The notes under the pieces are model-generated. The model had not been told where the DNA came from. It ran no database searches and was given only the letters and a program-made list of their open reading frames with translations. 64,000 bases of DNA from the NCBI GenBank assembly GCA_963749035.1, contig CAVVKW010000004.1, forward strand, positions 1,718,784 through 1,782,783, read 5' to 3'. The stretch is from CAVVKW01 sp963749035 (lineage in GTDB: Bacteria; Verrucomicrobiota; Verrucomicrobiia; Chthoniobacterales; JAATET01). How positions within the stretch are numbered: the stretch's first letter is position 1; every line of letters begins with the position of its first letter. Of this stretch, positions 8,993-18,226 are shown in pieces. The position numbers and the translations under genes were made by a program.

Positions 8993-9622
8993 CTACGCGG
9001 TCTTCACCAGCTGCATCACGCCATCGATCAGAAGCTGAACTCCGATGCACAGCAGAATGAAGCCCATGATCTTGGTCAACGCGTTGGCCCCGTTGACCCC
9101 CAGCAATCCCAGCAGACGCTCGGAATTTGCCAAAATCACCCAACAGACCAGAACCACGGCGATGATCGCACCCAGCATCTCACCGTAAGCCCAGGCCGAC
9201 TGGCTCGTTTTCGCCGCCGTCAGACCGATTACCGTGGCGATCGACCCCGGGCCCGCTAACAGCGGCATCGCCAAGGGTGAGAACGCGATGTCCGACTTCG
9301 CGACCGCTTCCGCGTGCTCCTCGGGGCTATGCGTGTCCACCTGCTTCGGCGCGAGCAGCCCGAAACCAATCTTCACGATCACGAGACCGCCCGCGATTCG
9401 GATTCCGGGAAGGCTCAGCCCGAAAAAGCTCATGATCGCTTGGCCAAAGAAGAAGAACGCCAGCAGGATGGCCAACATGTAGATGCAGCCCTTGAGCGCC
9501 TGCTGCTGCCGAAGGGCAGACTTCTCGCCTTCGGTAATTGATAGAAAAATCGCCGCATTCCCGAGCGGATTGCAGATCGCAAACAGCGCGGCAAAAGTTG
9601 TGAGGAAAATTTCGAAATTCAT
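8993..9622 (-). CDS. MarC family integral membrane protein
   Basis: The 209-residue protein matches the MarC/UPF0056 family of six-helix inner-membrane proteins of unknown function. Family patches are visible: FAICNPLGNAAIFLSIT near the N-terminus, GIRIAGGLVIVKIGFGLL, FSPLAMPLLAGPGSIATVIGL in the middle, and KIMGFILLCIGVQLLIDGV at the end. The name comes from the mar locus of E. coli, but a role in drug resistance has not been upheld for that protein. I chose ATG 9622 because it begins the first hydrophobic helix; the frame reaches 9664. It stands alone, convergent with the DUF192 gene. Confidence 0.9.
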   Translation of the reverse strand: MNFEIFLTTFAALFAICNPLGNAAIFLSITEGEKSALRQQQALKGCIYMLAILLAFFFFGQAIMSFFGLSLPGIRIAGGLVIVKIGFGLLAPKQVDTHSPEEHAEAVAKSDIAFSPLAMPLLAGPGSIATVIGLTAAKTSQSAWAYGEMLGAIIAVVLVCWVILANSERLLGLLGVNGANALTKIMGFILLCIGVQLLIDGVMQLVKTA

Positions 9623-10250
9623 TCGCCCGACTGGCTTTCTCGCCATCGAGAAGCCAGGTGTCAAGTTTGCCCAGCACGGAGCAGAATCTCACGAACCGCT
9701 CAGTTTAGCTGCAATCAAGCGAGACACTCCGTAGAAACGAACGAACAACGGGACCCCAGCTCGGCAACAACCAATCCCTCCGCCGTCGCGCTTCGAGACG
9801 GGCACCGTGCACCGTCCTGTTCATGACCACTCCTCCAAAGACCATTTTTGATGTGCCACCCCACAATAGGTGAAGCGGACTTTATCTGAAGAAAGCCAGG
9901 CCGTCCCCACGCGGTTCTGGTGAGCATCGGACACGGCAATCCAGATCAAAACTCGCGTGTCCGATCTTCCAATTTTCCGCTCGCCACCGCAGAGCACGGG
10001 CAAGCCGCGCGAACAACGTCGGACGACCTGGGAATGTTCGCCCCTCCTTGCAAAAGCGCGTCGATTAAATCAAGCTGGAACAGCTCTGCGAATGGGCGAT
10101 CGCCCTCGCGATCAATGCCTGCCGAAAGAAAGAACCGGAGCAACGCTCATGGTTGTTGGAATCACCAGCGAGCAATCTATCGTCGCGGTCTCTCATTCCC
10201 GAAACGCCAGCCCATCAGAGGAAGGGTGAGCGGAGGACAGGAGCGATCGG
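9623..10250. other. Intergenic stretch without a convincing gene
   Basis: This 628-bp gap between marC and a small secreted protein has only short open frames on both strands, none resembling a family I recognise. The least unconvincing is a 60-codon minus-strand frame at 9821-10003 containing WIAVSDAHQNRVGTAW, which might be a gene fragment. I see no tRNA, terminal inverted repeat or array here. It may hold an untranslated RNA or a decayed gene. Confidence 0.4.
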
Positions 10251-10796
10251 TCAGTCGTCGTCGCGGCGGAACACCTGCTTTGAACGAATCGTTTGAGTCG
10301 GCAAGACGATCTTGTCGCGGACGCTGATCCGCTTGCCCCGCAGTTTGAAGATCCCCCGTGATCTTCCAGTCATCCCGTTGTTGAACTCCATCGTTCCCCT
10401 GTAGGTGAGCGTCGACCGTTTCGTCTCATACGTCCCGCGCATGATCCCGGTCGACCCATCCGCGTATCGCACCGTCAAGCTAAGCCGGCCCTTCCGACGA
10501 AACTCGTAGGTCCAAAACACGATCGAATCCAAAAACCCCCTTTGATCCAGGATCGATTCGATGGCGACAATAGCGGATCGTGGCGGATCCGGCTGAGTGA
10601 TCGCCATCGTCCCGTCCAACTCCCCGGTCCGGGTGACAACTGCCGTGGCTTGCCGTAGCGTGCCTTCGCCGCTGTAGTCGCCAGTGACTTGGCGAAAAAC
10701 CTTTGGGCTTTCGCCCGCCATCGACGGCAAGGCAAACGAGACCGCACCAACCACCATCGCCGCTCTCAGCGATCCAAGAATGCTTCGGTGTTTCAA
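10251..10796 (-). CDS. Hypothetical secreted protein
   Basis: The 181-residue product has a signal peptide (MKHRSILGSLRAAMVVGAVSF..., cleavage near SMAG-E) and a basic mature part of alternating hydrophobic and polar residues suggesting beta strands (SLTVRYADGSTGIMRGTYET, STLTYRGTMEF). It ends in a charged QVFRRDDD. I do not recognise a family. It follows the 476-residue secreted protein upstream by 29 bp on the same strand, so both are probably expressed together and act outside the inner membrane. Confidence 0.65.
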   Translation of the reverse strand: MKHRSILGSLRAAMVVGAVSFALPSMAGESPKVFRQVTGDYSGEGTLRQATAVVTRTGELDGTMAITQPDPPRSAIVAIESILDQRGFLDSIVFWTYEFRRKGRLSLTVRYADGSTGIMRGTYETKRSTLTYRGTMEFNNGMTGRSRGIFKLRGKRISVRDKIVLPTQTIRSKQVFRRDDD

Positions 10797-10825
10797 GGTA
10801 TCGGCAGGTTTTCGAACTATTCGAA

Positions 10826-12256
10826 CTATTTGACCGAGGCAACGACGACCGCCGAAGTCCGATCGCTGAAGGAGGCCGTGAAGGCGACTTCGCTTTTATT
10901 GTTGAACCCAGCGACCGGATTGAAAGCAATCCGGGTAATCCGCTTTACCTTTCCGTCAACAAAAAGATCTTGGCCTTCGACGACGACTAGCCGGAGGTCG
11001 TCGCCGGCGCGATTGGAGATCCAAATGCCAGAACGCGTCCCGCGTCGCGATCCGGGGACTCCACCCAGAACGGCTACTTCACCCCGGTTATTGACGGCGG
11101 TCAATTCCAGCTCAGCGAATCGACCGAGATCACCGACGTTCGAATTAGACGGCGCGTTGTCACCGAGCGCGACAACCAGCGTCACGGCTTTCCCGGTGAC
11201 GCCAGCCCGATAAACCGCACGGTTCGTGCGCGCCCCCACGACGTCCGCGATGAAGGCAACCGTCGTTCCCTTCCTGCTAGCACCAATGCTTCCGTCAAAA
11301 CTGGCAAAGGTCCCGCCACCCGGGGCGGAAGTATCTTTGACCACGATTGGCTGCAGATTCGGATTGTTACCCTGCCAAATGCCATCGAACTCATCTCCGT
11401 CGTCCGAGATGTCAGCCACGACGAAAAGTTTGTTCTTATCCGAGACAATCGGATCGGAAAAACTGCTAAAAACCGTGAAGTATGGCAGACCGATCACCGG
11501 AGACTCCACCGTCGAGATCAACGAACCATCGTAATCCGGGAAGCCCTGGCGGAGCCGGTATCCAGAATAAGCGATACCTTCCAGCCTCTTGTCGCCGATC
11601 TTGTAGAGTGCGCGAACTCCGACGCTCCCTTGACGATTCAGACTGAGCGTTGTCTTGAGCCGATTTTCGGTGAACGACTCAAAAGCGAAAGTCTGTTCCA
11701 CGACGAAATTCTTGCCCCTTTTACTACCTAATCCATAGCTCGAGTAATTCCGATCAACTGGGTCTCCAAACGTGATAATGCCGTCCTTGTCAGGCTTGGA
11801 GACAGTTTGAGTCGCGTAAATCATCTCACTTGTGAAGGCAGCTTGATTCTTCCGATTCAGAGCGACGTCGCGCCCAATCCGAAATGCCCGCGACGAGCCT
11901 GGGACGTATCGTGAGTTATCGGGAATCGTGCTTCGGAAGGAGGAACTCAATCGCTCGCCAGTCTGCAGGATCATCTCCGGCGACTTGCGCTTGGTCCGCT
12001 GGTAAATCACGGACCCGTTGTTGAGAGCACCGACGTTCTGACCGAACACGACCGCCGCAAATGCAACGGCTCCCTGGTCATTGATGCCCGGAGCCCCAAA
12101 TGAACCCAGCTTGACGTTACCAAAGACACCACCCCGCACCCGGTCGCGCGTCTCAACGCGGACGTCGTATTGGACATCTGCGAAAACCGCTGGGCTGTAG
12201 AGATTTAGGGCGAGAGCCGAGACAATCAGGGAAAAAACGGAGGGTCGCATAAGCAT
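10826..12256 (-). CDS. Secreted protein with NxxGxxAF-type tandem repeats
   Basis: The 476-residue protein begins with a signal peptide (hydrophobic core VFSLIVSALALNLYSPAVFA, cleavage before DVQYD). The mature chain contains spaced copies of a degenerate motif of the form N-x-x-G-x-V-A-F: INDQGAVAFAA, LNRKNQAAFTS, LNRQGSVGV, VNNRGEVAVLG and FNNKSEVAFTAS. Such repeats are known from beta-propeller-like extracellular proteins of Planctomycetota and Verrucomicrobiota whose function is unknown. No C-terminal anchor (PEP-CTERM, LPXTG or membrane helix) is visible, so it may be released. A second ATG two codons downstream (12250) is an equal start candidate. It is followed by a smaller secreted protein. 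Confidence 0.7.
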   Translation of the reverse strand: MLMRPSVFSLIVSALALNLYSPAVFADVQYDVRVETRDRVRGGVFGNVKLGSFGAPGINDQGAVAFAAVVFGQNVGALNNGSVIYQRTKRKSPEMILQTGERLSSSFRSTIPDNSRYVPGSSRAFRIGRDVALNRKNQAAFTSEMIYATQTVSKPDKDGIITFGDPVDRNYSSYGLGSKRGKNFVVEQTFAFESFTENRLKTTLSLNRQGSVGVRALYKIGDKRLEGIAYSGYRLRQGFPDYDGSLISTVESPVIGLPYFTVFSSFSDPIVSDKNKLFVVADISDDGDEFDGIWQGNNPNLQPIVVKDTSAPGGGTFASFDGSIGASRKGTTVAFIADVVGARTNRAVYRAGVTGKAVTLVVALGDNAPSNSNVGDLGRFAELELTAVNNRGEVAVLGGVPGSRRGTRSGIWISNRAGDDLRLVVVEGQDLFVDGKVKRITRIAFNPVAGFNNKSEVAFTASFSDRTSAVVVASVK

Positions 12257-12360
12257 GAAGGAATGAGATGAAAGACTGGAGGAGGTGGGTGAGAGAACCG
12301 GTAATTGCTATCCGGACAATTCTCAAGCAATAAATTGATATCTGCAAACGGAATTCATTC

Positions 12361-13410
12361 CTAGTTTACTGGAACAAACTCCGTGGTCGGCCGACCGCCG
12401 TAGTCTTCGACCGTCTTCGGAGATTTCTTTTCTCGCACGAGCGCCACGTAAGCCAGAATTCCCCGCGTGATTGATTCCGCCAACTCGTCCCTCCACGTGG
12501 CTGAAGCAATTCGCGCAGCCTCAGCCGGATTCGTCAGAAACCCTCCCTCAACGAGCACCGCCGGGACGTCGGCATTTCGCAAAACGGCAAACCGCGCTCG
12601 CTTGACCCCCCGATCGTAAAGCCGGGTCGTCGCCAGCATTGACGGGTAGATCGCGTTCGCCAGCGCCACGCTCGCCGCTTCCTGCGCCTGCCCGTCCTCC
12701 TTGCCGAGATCTCGCGCGAGCACCTTCGATTGGCCAGTCGGCGGGGTCCCGCGGGACGGCAGCGCGAAAATCTCGATACCGTTGGCCGATGGCTTCCAGC
12801 CAGCCGAATTGAAATGCAGACTGACGAAGATCGAATCCTTGTATTTATTCGGGACCGCAGCCCGGGCACCAAGCTCCACGAAGACGTCGGACGTTCGGGT
12901 TCGCACAACCTTCAGGCCCGCCTTCTGGAGCAACTTTCTGACCCGATTCGTCAGATCAAGCGCGAATTCCTTCTCGTATCCGAAGCGGCTGCTCGCCCCC
13001 TTGTCGTGCCCCCCGTGGCCCGCGTCGAGCACGACGGTCGTCACTTTTGGCAATGGCTTTGCATCCTCCGGACGAAAAGCCGGGTCCAGCACTTTACTGA
13101 CGTCCATCCGGGAGACGTATGGTTCCCCGTCCTTTAGACGGATCGGAAATGAAGCCCACTGCCGCGTCCCGTTCAAGATCGTCTCCCGACTCCACTCCTT
13201 GACCCGAATCGAGTCCCCGTCACCCTCCGCTACCCAGACCCGCTTACCACCATCTTTCGCCGCCTCGCTGGGCGCAGCCATCTCGTAATACTCCGCGATA
13301 CTCTCCAACGAGACGTAATCACGACCTTCGATCTCCGCCGTTTCAAAGTCTGCCGTCGCCGTCGCGATAAGCCCGAAAAAAATCAACCACGCCAACCCGC
13401 GAATCTGCAT
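12361..13410 (-). CDS. N-acetylmuramoyl-L-alanine amidase (Amidase_3)
   Basis: This exported zinc amidase should cleave the bond between muramic acid and the stem peptide in peptidoglycan. The 349-residue chain has a signal peptide (cut near TATA-D), a poorly conserved region of about 100 residues with VSLESIAEYYEM resembling a copper-amine-oxidase-N-like or beta domain, and then Amidase_3. Zinc-site and catalytic patches are visible: VVLDAGHGGHDKGA (first His), the Glu in GYEKEFALDL, SLHFNSA (second His) and VLVEGGFLTNPAEA (catalytic Glu). The start has an upstream AGGGGTGAG, one of the few clear ribosome-binding sites here. It probably acts in cell separation or wall turnover; the closest named relatives are AmiC/CwlD types. 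Confidence 0.88.
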   Translation of the reverse strand: MQIRGLAWLIFFGLIATATADFETAEIEGRDYVSLESIAEYYEMAAPSEAAKDGGKRVWVAEGDGDSIRVKEWSRETILNGTRQWASFPIRLKDGEPYVSRMDVSKVLDPAFRPEDAKPLPKVTTVVLDAGHGGHDKGASSRFGYEKEFALDLTNRVRKLLQKAGLKVVRTRTSDVFVELGARAAVPNKYKDSIFVSLHFNSAGWKPSANGIEIFALPSRGTPPTGQSKVLARDLGKEDGQAQEAASVALANAIYPSMLATTRLYDRGVKRARFAVLRNADVPAVLVEGGFLTNPAEAARIASATWRDELAESITRGILAYVALVREKKSPKTVEDYGGRPTTEFVPVN

Positions 13411-13520
13411 GGCTCACCCCTCTCACGTCGGCAGGAAACTCTCAACTCCCAAGTCGCCCTAATCAGCGAAGTCTCTGACTTGGATGCCGTTGTCAGCGTC
13501 GAGACGATTTTCAATCCCAC

Positions 13521-13988
13521 TCACCTCCGGGGCGTGACGACAACGCTCAAAATCCCGACGGCAATCAGGACAAACACCAGCGGCCAATTCGGGATGTATT
13601 GGATGTTCCAATTTCGCAGGACCACGTCCATCGGCCCCGCCGGGTTCAGCGTGAGGGCGGTCGTGATCTCCTGCAACCGCCCAACCACCATCCCCACAAA
13701 GCCCACCAAACCAAACGCCGCAAGGACACCAAGAACAATGCCGGCCAACCAGCCGCGTGCTTCCAACGGCCGACTCTCACGTCGGTCAGAATCCGTAGCA
13801 AAGGACCCAGCCGCCAACGCGGAATCCGAAGCGAGCGAAGAATCCCCTGACATCCCCATCCCAGCTTGATCGAAGCTCTTCAGGATACCGCGGGCGACCG
13901 CCGAACCGCCTCCACCACTGGGTTTGATCCGAAATACCCGACCGCTCACCGGCGAATCCGATCGAGCGGACCTAAGTTCGTGCTGCAT
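13521..13988 (-). CDS. Hypothetical membrane protein
   Basis: The 155-residue product has a soluble, Ser/Ala/Gly-rich N-terminal half and two predicted membrane helices (about residues 80-103, GWLAGIVLGVLAAFGLVGFV, and 133-152, WPLVFVLIAVGILSVVV). It ends with a short basic tail TPRR. I do not recognise a family. Internal ATGs (for instance at the MGMSGDSS segment) would still include both helices, so the start is uncertain. It follows nuoG on the same strand by about 120 bp, but nothing ties it to respiration. Confidence 0.55.
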   Translation of the reverse strand: MQHELRSARSDSPVSGRVFRIKPSGGGGSAVARGILKSFDQAGMGMSGDSSLASDSALAAGSFATDSDRRESRPLEARGWLAGIVLGVLAAFGLVGFVGMVVGRLQEITTALTLNPAGPMDVVLRNWNIQYIPNWPLVFVLIAVGILSVVVTPRR

Positions 13989-14107
13989 GCGGAGATTTGT
14001 AGGCCTCCGCTCGCTTTACCGCAATCAGGTTGCACCCCTAGTGACGCGTCAGGACTGAATAAATCCTCACCTCATCCGTTCCGGGCCCCTGTCTCCCCGC
14101 CTCTCGG

Positions 14108-15790
14108 CTAGCGCGACGAACCTTCGGCAAGCTGCAACTCCGTCCCGAGATCACCGATTTTGATCAGCGAGAGCCCCTGTAGAGCCGGAACGTCAGCCGC
14201 CATTGCCTTGAAAACCTCTTCGATCGCGTAGATCCCGTTCGATCCGCCTACGGCTTGGATCAGATCGCGCAGAATTTCCCAATCGTCCCGCGCCTGTCCG
14301 GGCGAACTCGTCGCCCGGTTCAAACGCTGGATGCGACCCTTGAGGTTGATCATCGACCCGCGTTTCTCAGTGAACCCGGCGGACGGCAGGACGACGGTCG
14401 CCGCCCGTGTCGTGGCATTCGGCAGAATCGCCGTCGTCACCAAGCACGCGAGCTTCTCCAGATGCCCTTCGGATATTCCGCAATCGGTCGCATCTTCCCC
14501 GAGACAGATCAGCGCCTTGATCGTCCCGGCCTCGATCCCGGAATTGATCGCCCACAAGCGCGACCCCGGCTCGTCACTCGTCACTCCCAGTAACTTCGCA
14601 CCGGTCGTGTTGGGATTCCCATCCTTCGAGATCAGGAAACCATCCCCCTCTTGCGGACGCGCCAGCACCTCGATCTCCCCGGCACCCAGCGATTTCGCCA
14701 ACCGCTTGGTCAAGTAAAGTTCTTCGTTGGTCATCCGCGCCGAGGCGATGATCGCGATCTCCTCGCCTTGAAATTGCCGAAGTGCATCCCCCGCCGCGCG
14801 GATGGCGTCCGACCACTTCGTCGGAGCCTCGGCTCCCTTCACGACGGGCTGGGTGAGCCGAGCCTCGTCGTTGAGGTAGTGAAAATTCAGCCGGTGACTG
14901 TCCGGCATCCAGCACGAATTGACCTCGTCGTTCTCCCGCGGCGTGATCCGGTAAACGGTGTTCTCCCGGCTTCCCACGAGTACGTTCGCGCCCGTCCCGC
15001 AATTCACGTCGATCGTCTTCGTCTCCTTCAAAAACCAGACCCGCATCTGAAATCGGAAATCTTTGCTGGTGAGCGCGCCTACCGGGCAGATGTCGACCGT
15101 GTTCAGCGCGTAATTGTTGTCCAGCCGCTTCCCCGGATAGACCGAAAGCGTCGTGTGGCTCCCGCGGTTCATGAATCCCAGGACGTCATCCTCCGCGACC
15201 TCCTGCATGAACCGAATGCAGCGCGAGCACATGATGCAACGCTCGTCGTCGAGCACGATGTGCTTCCCAATGTCGACCCGCTTGGGCTTCTTGACCTTCT
15301 CGTCGAGAAAGCGAGACCCCCCGTTGCCAAATTCCACGCTGAATTCTTGCAGCGTGCACTCACCGGCTTGATCGCAGATCGGGCAATCGAGCGGGTGGTT
15401 GATCAAAAGAAACTCCATCACGCCCTTGCGACATTCCTCGACCATCGGCGATTCCGTCCGCACACCCATCCCCTCCGAGATCTCCGTGGCGCACGAGATC
15501 GCCGGTCGTGGTCCCCAGGCGATCTCCGGCTTCCCATCCTCACCCATCACGACGTTGCGCTCCGCGTCGCGCTTCGGCATCCCCAACTCCACCAGACACA
15601 TCCGGCAATTTCCCGGCGTGCTCAGCTTCGGGTGATAACAATAATGCGGCACGTATTGCCCGCTCTTGATGCAGGCCTCGATGAGTTTCGTTCCTTTCGG
15701 AAAAGCCTTCCACTCCCCGTCCACCTGCACGTTGATCATGGGGACTTCCGTCTTCTTCTCGTCTTTGCTGTCCGTCGCGGTCGCCGTCAT
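14108..15790 (-). CDS. nuoG: NADH-quinone oxidoreductase subunit G-like protein
   Basis: The 560-residue product resembles the iron-sulfur subunit NuoG of respiratory complex I. In order it shows a [2Fe-2S] ferredoxin domain (PHYCYHP, CRMC, ISCAT), the His-Cys3 [4Fe-4S] site (HPLDCPICDQAGEC), a second [4Fe-4S] site (CIMCSRCIRF with CPVGAL) and a molybdopterin-oxidoreductase-like domain beginning after CGTGANV. It is short for NuoG, which is often 700-900 residues, because the last domain is reduced. ATG 15790 places the ferredoxin domain about 17 residues from the start; ATG 15739 is an alternative, and the upstream frame to 16339 overlaps the divergent gene. Other nuo genes are absent on both sides, which is unusual. 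Confidence 0.88.
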   Translation of the reverse strand: MTATATDSKDEKKTEVPMINVQVDGEWKAFPKGTKLIEACIKSGQYVPHYCYHPKLSTPGNCRMCLVELGMPKRDAERNVVMGEDGKPEIAWGPRPAISCATEISEGMGVRTESPMVEECRKGVMEFLLINHPLDCPICDQAGECTLQEFSVEFGNGGSRFLDEKVKKPKRVDIGKHIVLDDERCIMCSRCIRFMQEVAEDDVLGFMNRGSHTTLSVYPGKRLDNNYALNTVDICPVGALTSKDFRFQMRVWFLKETKTIDVNCGTGANVLVGSRENTVYRITPRENDEVNSCWMPDSHRLNFHYLNDEARLTQPVVKGAEAPTKWSDAIRAAGDALRQFQGEEIAIIASARMTNEELYLTKRLAKSLGAGEIEVLARPQEGDGFLISKDGNPNTTGAKLLGVTSDEPGSRLWAINSGIEAGTIKALICLGEDATDCGISEGHLEKLACLVTTAILPNATTRAATVVLPSAGFTEKRGSMINLKGRIQRLNRATSSPGQARDDWEILRDLIQAVGGSNGIYAIEEVFKAMAADVPALQGLSLIKIGDLGTELQLAEGSSR

Positions 15791-15996
15791 TTCGTCGAAA
15801 TAGATGCGCCAAACTTCGCGAATTGTCCACGAGCAAACGCCCATCCGCCCACCGCCGCCACGACGACCCTTCATCCGGGCCTCTCCCGACTCAGGACCGA
15901 CCCTGACCCGCGCATCGGGCCACCTGCCGCGAGGACGCCAAGCACCCGCCGGACACGTAAAAACTGGCAGAGGCGAACATCTCCGCCGAACCCAAC

Positions 15997-17148
15997 ATGA
16001 AAATTGCCGTCCTCTGCCACGCCCAATTTCCGATCGCGCCACCTTTCGCGGGAGGGCTCGAGAGTCTGACCCACTCCCTCTGCTCCCGCCTCCAGGACGC
16101 CGGTCACGATCTGACCCTCTTTGCCCACCGGGGATCCGATCCCCGCTTTTCCGTCGTCCCGGTGGACGTGGCGACCAGCGAACCCTCGTGGGCCCCCGCC
16201 GCAGACGCCATTGCACGAGAAACGTCCGACACTCCTTTCGAGATCGCCGAGCAACTGTGCTACGGCACCGCGCTCGCCGACCTTCGGAGTGGCGGCTACG
16301 ACCTGATTCACAATCATTCGCTCCACCCGCTCCCCGCACTCATGGGCGCCGCCTCCGGCCTCCCGGTCGTGACCACCCTTCACACCCCGCCTATTCCGTA
16401 TCTCAAAATGAGCGCGCTTGCCCTGCGCGACTCCCCACGACACCTGTTCACGGCAGTCAGTGACGCCCTCGGCCGGATCTGGTCCGAATACGCCGGGCCG
16501 GTCCGCACCATCCGCAACGGGATCGACGTCTCGAAGTGGGCGTTCTCCACCGACGACCAGCCGGGAGACGCCGCTTTCTGGTTCGGCCGAATCTGCGCCG
16601 AAAAAGCACCACACGACGCCGCGCAAGCGGCTCACCTCGGCGGATTCCCGCTCGAGATCGCCGGCCCCATCTACGACGAAACCTACTTCCACGCCGAACT
16701 CGAACCCCTCCTCCATGGTCCCGTCCGCTACCTCGGACACCTCGACCAAACGGAACTCAACACCCACCTCCGCCACAGCCGGGCGACCCTCTTCACCAGC
16801 CACTGGGCGGAACCCTACGGTCTCGCCATCGCCGAATCCCTCGCGAGCGGCACCCCCGTCATCGCCTCCGACGTCGGTGCCGCCCCTGAGCTCCTCGCCG
16901 ACGGTGCCGGCATCATCGTTCCAGCCGGGAATCCCGCCGCGTTCGCCGCCGCGTTCCCCGAAGCCGCGCACATCGGACGCCAAACGTGTCGTGACCGGGC
17001 AGTGGAGTTCTGCGGTATCGACGCGATGGTTGCCGGATACGAAGCGCTCTACGCGGAGATGATGATGAACCAAAGCCCGTTCCAGAACCTCTCACCCGCC
17101 CCCGCCCACGCCCACGTCGAGGCCCGGACCATCGCGTTTGCCGCCTGA
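15997..17148 (+). CDS. Glycosyltransferase family 4 protein
   Basis: This is a GT-B fold, retaining glycosyltransferase of the GT4 type, which moves a sugar from a nucleotide donor. The 383-residue chain begins with the N-terminal glycine-rich loop (FAGGLESLTHSL, 17-28), has HNHSLHPLPAL at 105-115 and the donor-binding EPYGLAIAE (272-280) with the E-x7-E pair. Acceptor and donor cannot be read from sequence; BshA- and MshA-type enzymes are distant relatives. It is the first of three plus-strand glycosyltransferase genes (gap of 7 nt, then a 4-nt overlap) and faces a minus-strand run with a PIG-L deacetylase, a methyltransferase and an acyl-CoA dehydrogenase-like protein. The C-terminal 40 residues are low-complexity. 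Confidence 0.88.
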   Translation: MKIAVLCHAQFPIAPPFAGGLESLTHSLCSRLQDAGHDLTLFAHRGSDPRFSVVPVDVATSEPSWAPAADAIARETSDTPFEIAEQLCYGTALADLRSGGYDLIHNHSLHPLPALMGAASGLPVVTTLHTPPIPYLKMSALALRDSPRHLFTAVSDALGRIWSEYAGPVRTIRNGIDVSKWAFSTDDQPGDAAFWFGRICAEKAPHDAAQAAHLGGFPLEIAGPIYDETYFHAELEPLLHGPVRYLGHLDQTELNTHLRHSRATLFTSHWAEPYGLAIAESLASGTPVIASDVGAAPELLADGAGIIVPAGNPAAFAAAFPEAAHIGRQTCRDRAVEFCGIDAMVAGYEALYAEMMMNQSPFQNLSPAPAHAHVEARTIAFAA

Positions 17149-17155
17149 TTCGAAA

Positions 17156-18226
17156 ATGCTCGGATACTACGCGCACGATCATGGCTCCGGCCACGCTCAG
17201 TTCGCTCGACTCATCGCCAGCGCCACGAAGACCGTCGTCCTCACCGCCAGCACCGCCCCCCTCGACGAGGCCAACGCTGTCACCCGCCTCCCGTCCGACC
17301 TTCCAGACGATCATACCCTCGACCTCCGTGAATTCCCGGCACCCGCCTACGCCCACTACGCCCCGATCGGACTGAAGACTCTGCGCGCCCGCAATCGCCT
17401 GATCCTCGACTCCATCGAACGGCATGACCTCAGCCTACTCATCGTCGACGTCAGCGTCGAAGTCGCCGCCTTGGCGCGCCTCAGCGGAGTCCCCTACGCC
17501 TACGTCCGCCTCTTCGGCGATCGGTCCGACCCTCCCCACCAATTCGCCTACGCCGGCGCCACCTTTCTCCTCGCCTACTATCCGGAGCGTCTCGAATCCT
17601 CGGAAACGCCGGACTGGATCCGCGAAAAAACCCTCTACCTCGGCTTCTTCTCTCGCTTCGACCGCCTCACCGCTGGACAAACCCGCCAAACGCCGGACCG
17701 CCTCATCACACTCATCCGCGGAACCGGGGGAGCCCACAATCCACCGATCGATTTCCTGAATCTCCGAAGATCCTTTCCCGATCACCGCATTGTCTCGATC
17801 GGCTCCTCCACCCCGACTGACTCCGAAAGTTCCTCCCTCGACGTGGAACATCTCGGATTCCTCCCCGATCCCCTCGATCTTCTCTCGCGCGCCGATCTCG
17901 TCCTCGCGGCCTGCGGCGCCGGCACCGTCTGCGAACTCGCCAGCCTGCAAAAACGATTTCTCGCGATCGCCGAATCGCGCCCGTTCGACGAACAAGCCCG
18001 ATTCGCCGACGCTCTCGCCTCCCACGGTCTTTGCGCCGTCGTCACGACCACCGAGCCCAATCTCGCCGAGCTTGCCGCGGACCTTCGCCCGGACTGGAGC
18101 CCCCACCGCCGGCCCGACGCTCCGACCCTCTTCGCCCATTGGCTCGCACGACACTCGAGCGACCCGCGAGCACTGCTCGCGGACGTCCGCCGATACCGAT
18201 CCATCGAACGACTTCCCACCGCGTGA
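17156..18226 (+). CDS. Glycosyltransferase, MurG/GT28-like
   Basis: The 356-residue protein resembles GT-B transferases related to MurG. It starts MLGYYAHDHGSGHAQFARL, whose HGSGHA loop corresponds to the N-terminal glycine-rich loop of that group, and the C-terminal half has LVLAACGAGTVCELASLQKRFLAI, the usual donor-binding region with AGxGTxxE, followed by DEQARFADAL. It is not MurG itself, since the central sequence is divergent and the locus has no murein genes. ATG 17156 is preferred; a TTG at 17138 would overlap the preceding GT4 gene. It overlaps the next GT2 gene by 4 nt (GTGA), suggesting translational coupling. Confidence 0.78.
   Translation: MLGYYAHDHGSGHAQFARLIASATKTVVLTASTAPLDEANAVTRLPSDLPDDHTLDLREFPAPAYAHYAPIGLKTLRARNRLILDSIERHDLSLLIVDVSVEVAALARLSGVPYAYVRLFGDRSDPPHQFAYAGATFLLAYYPERLESSETPDWIREKTLYLGFFSRFDRLTAGQTRQTPDRLITLIRGTGGAHNPPIDFLNLRRSFPDHRIVSIGSSTPTDSESSSLDVEHLGFLPDPLDLLSRADLVLAACGAGTVCELASLQKRFLAIAESRPFDEQARFADALASHGLCAVVTTTEPNLAELAADLRPDWSPHRRPDAPTLFAHWLARHSSDPRALLADVRRYRSIERLPTA

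Noticed and set aside
9821..10003. 60-codon minus-strand frame with a plausible-looking segment
   Set aside because: Too short, no start context, no recognised family and no conserved neighbour; left as an uncertain fragment.
14108..16339. Longer nuoG start at 16339
   Set aside because: The extra 183 residues are arginine/glycine-rich and overlap the divergent GT4 gene; the ferredoxin domain begins just after ATG 15790.
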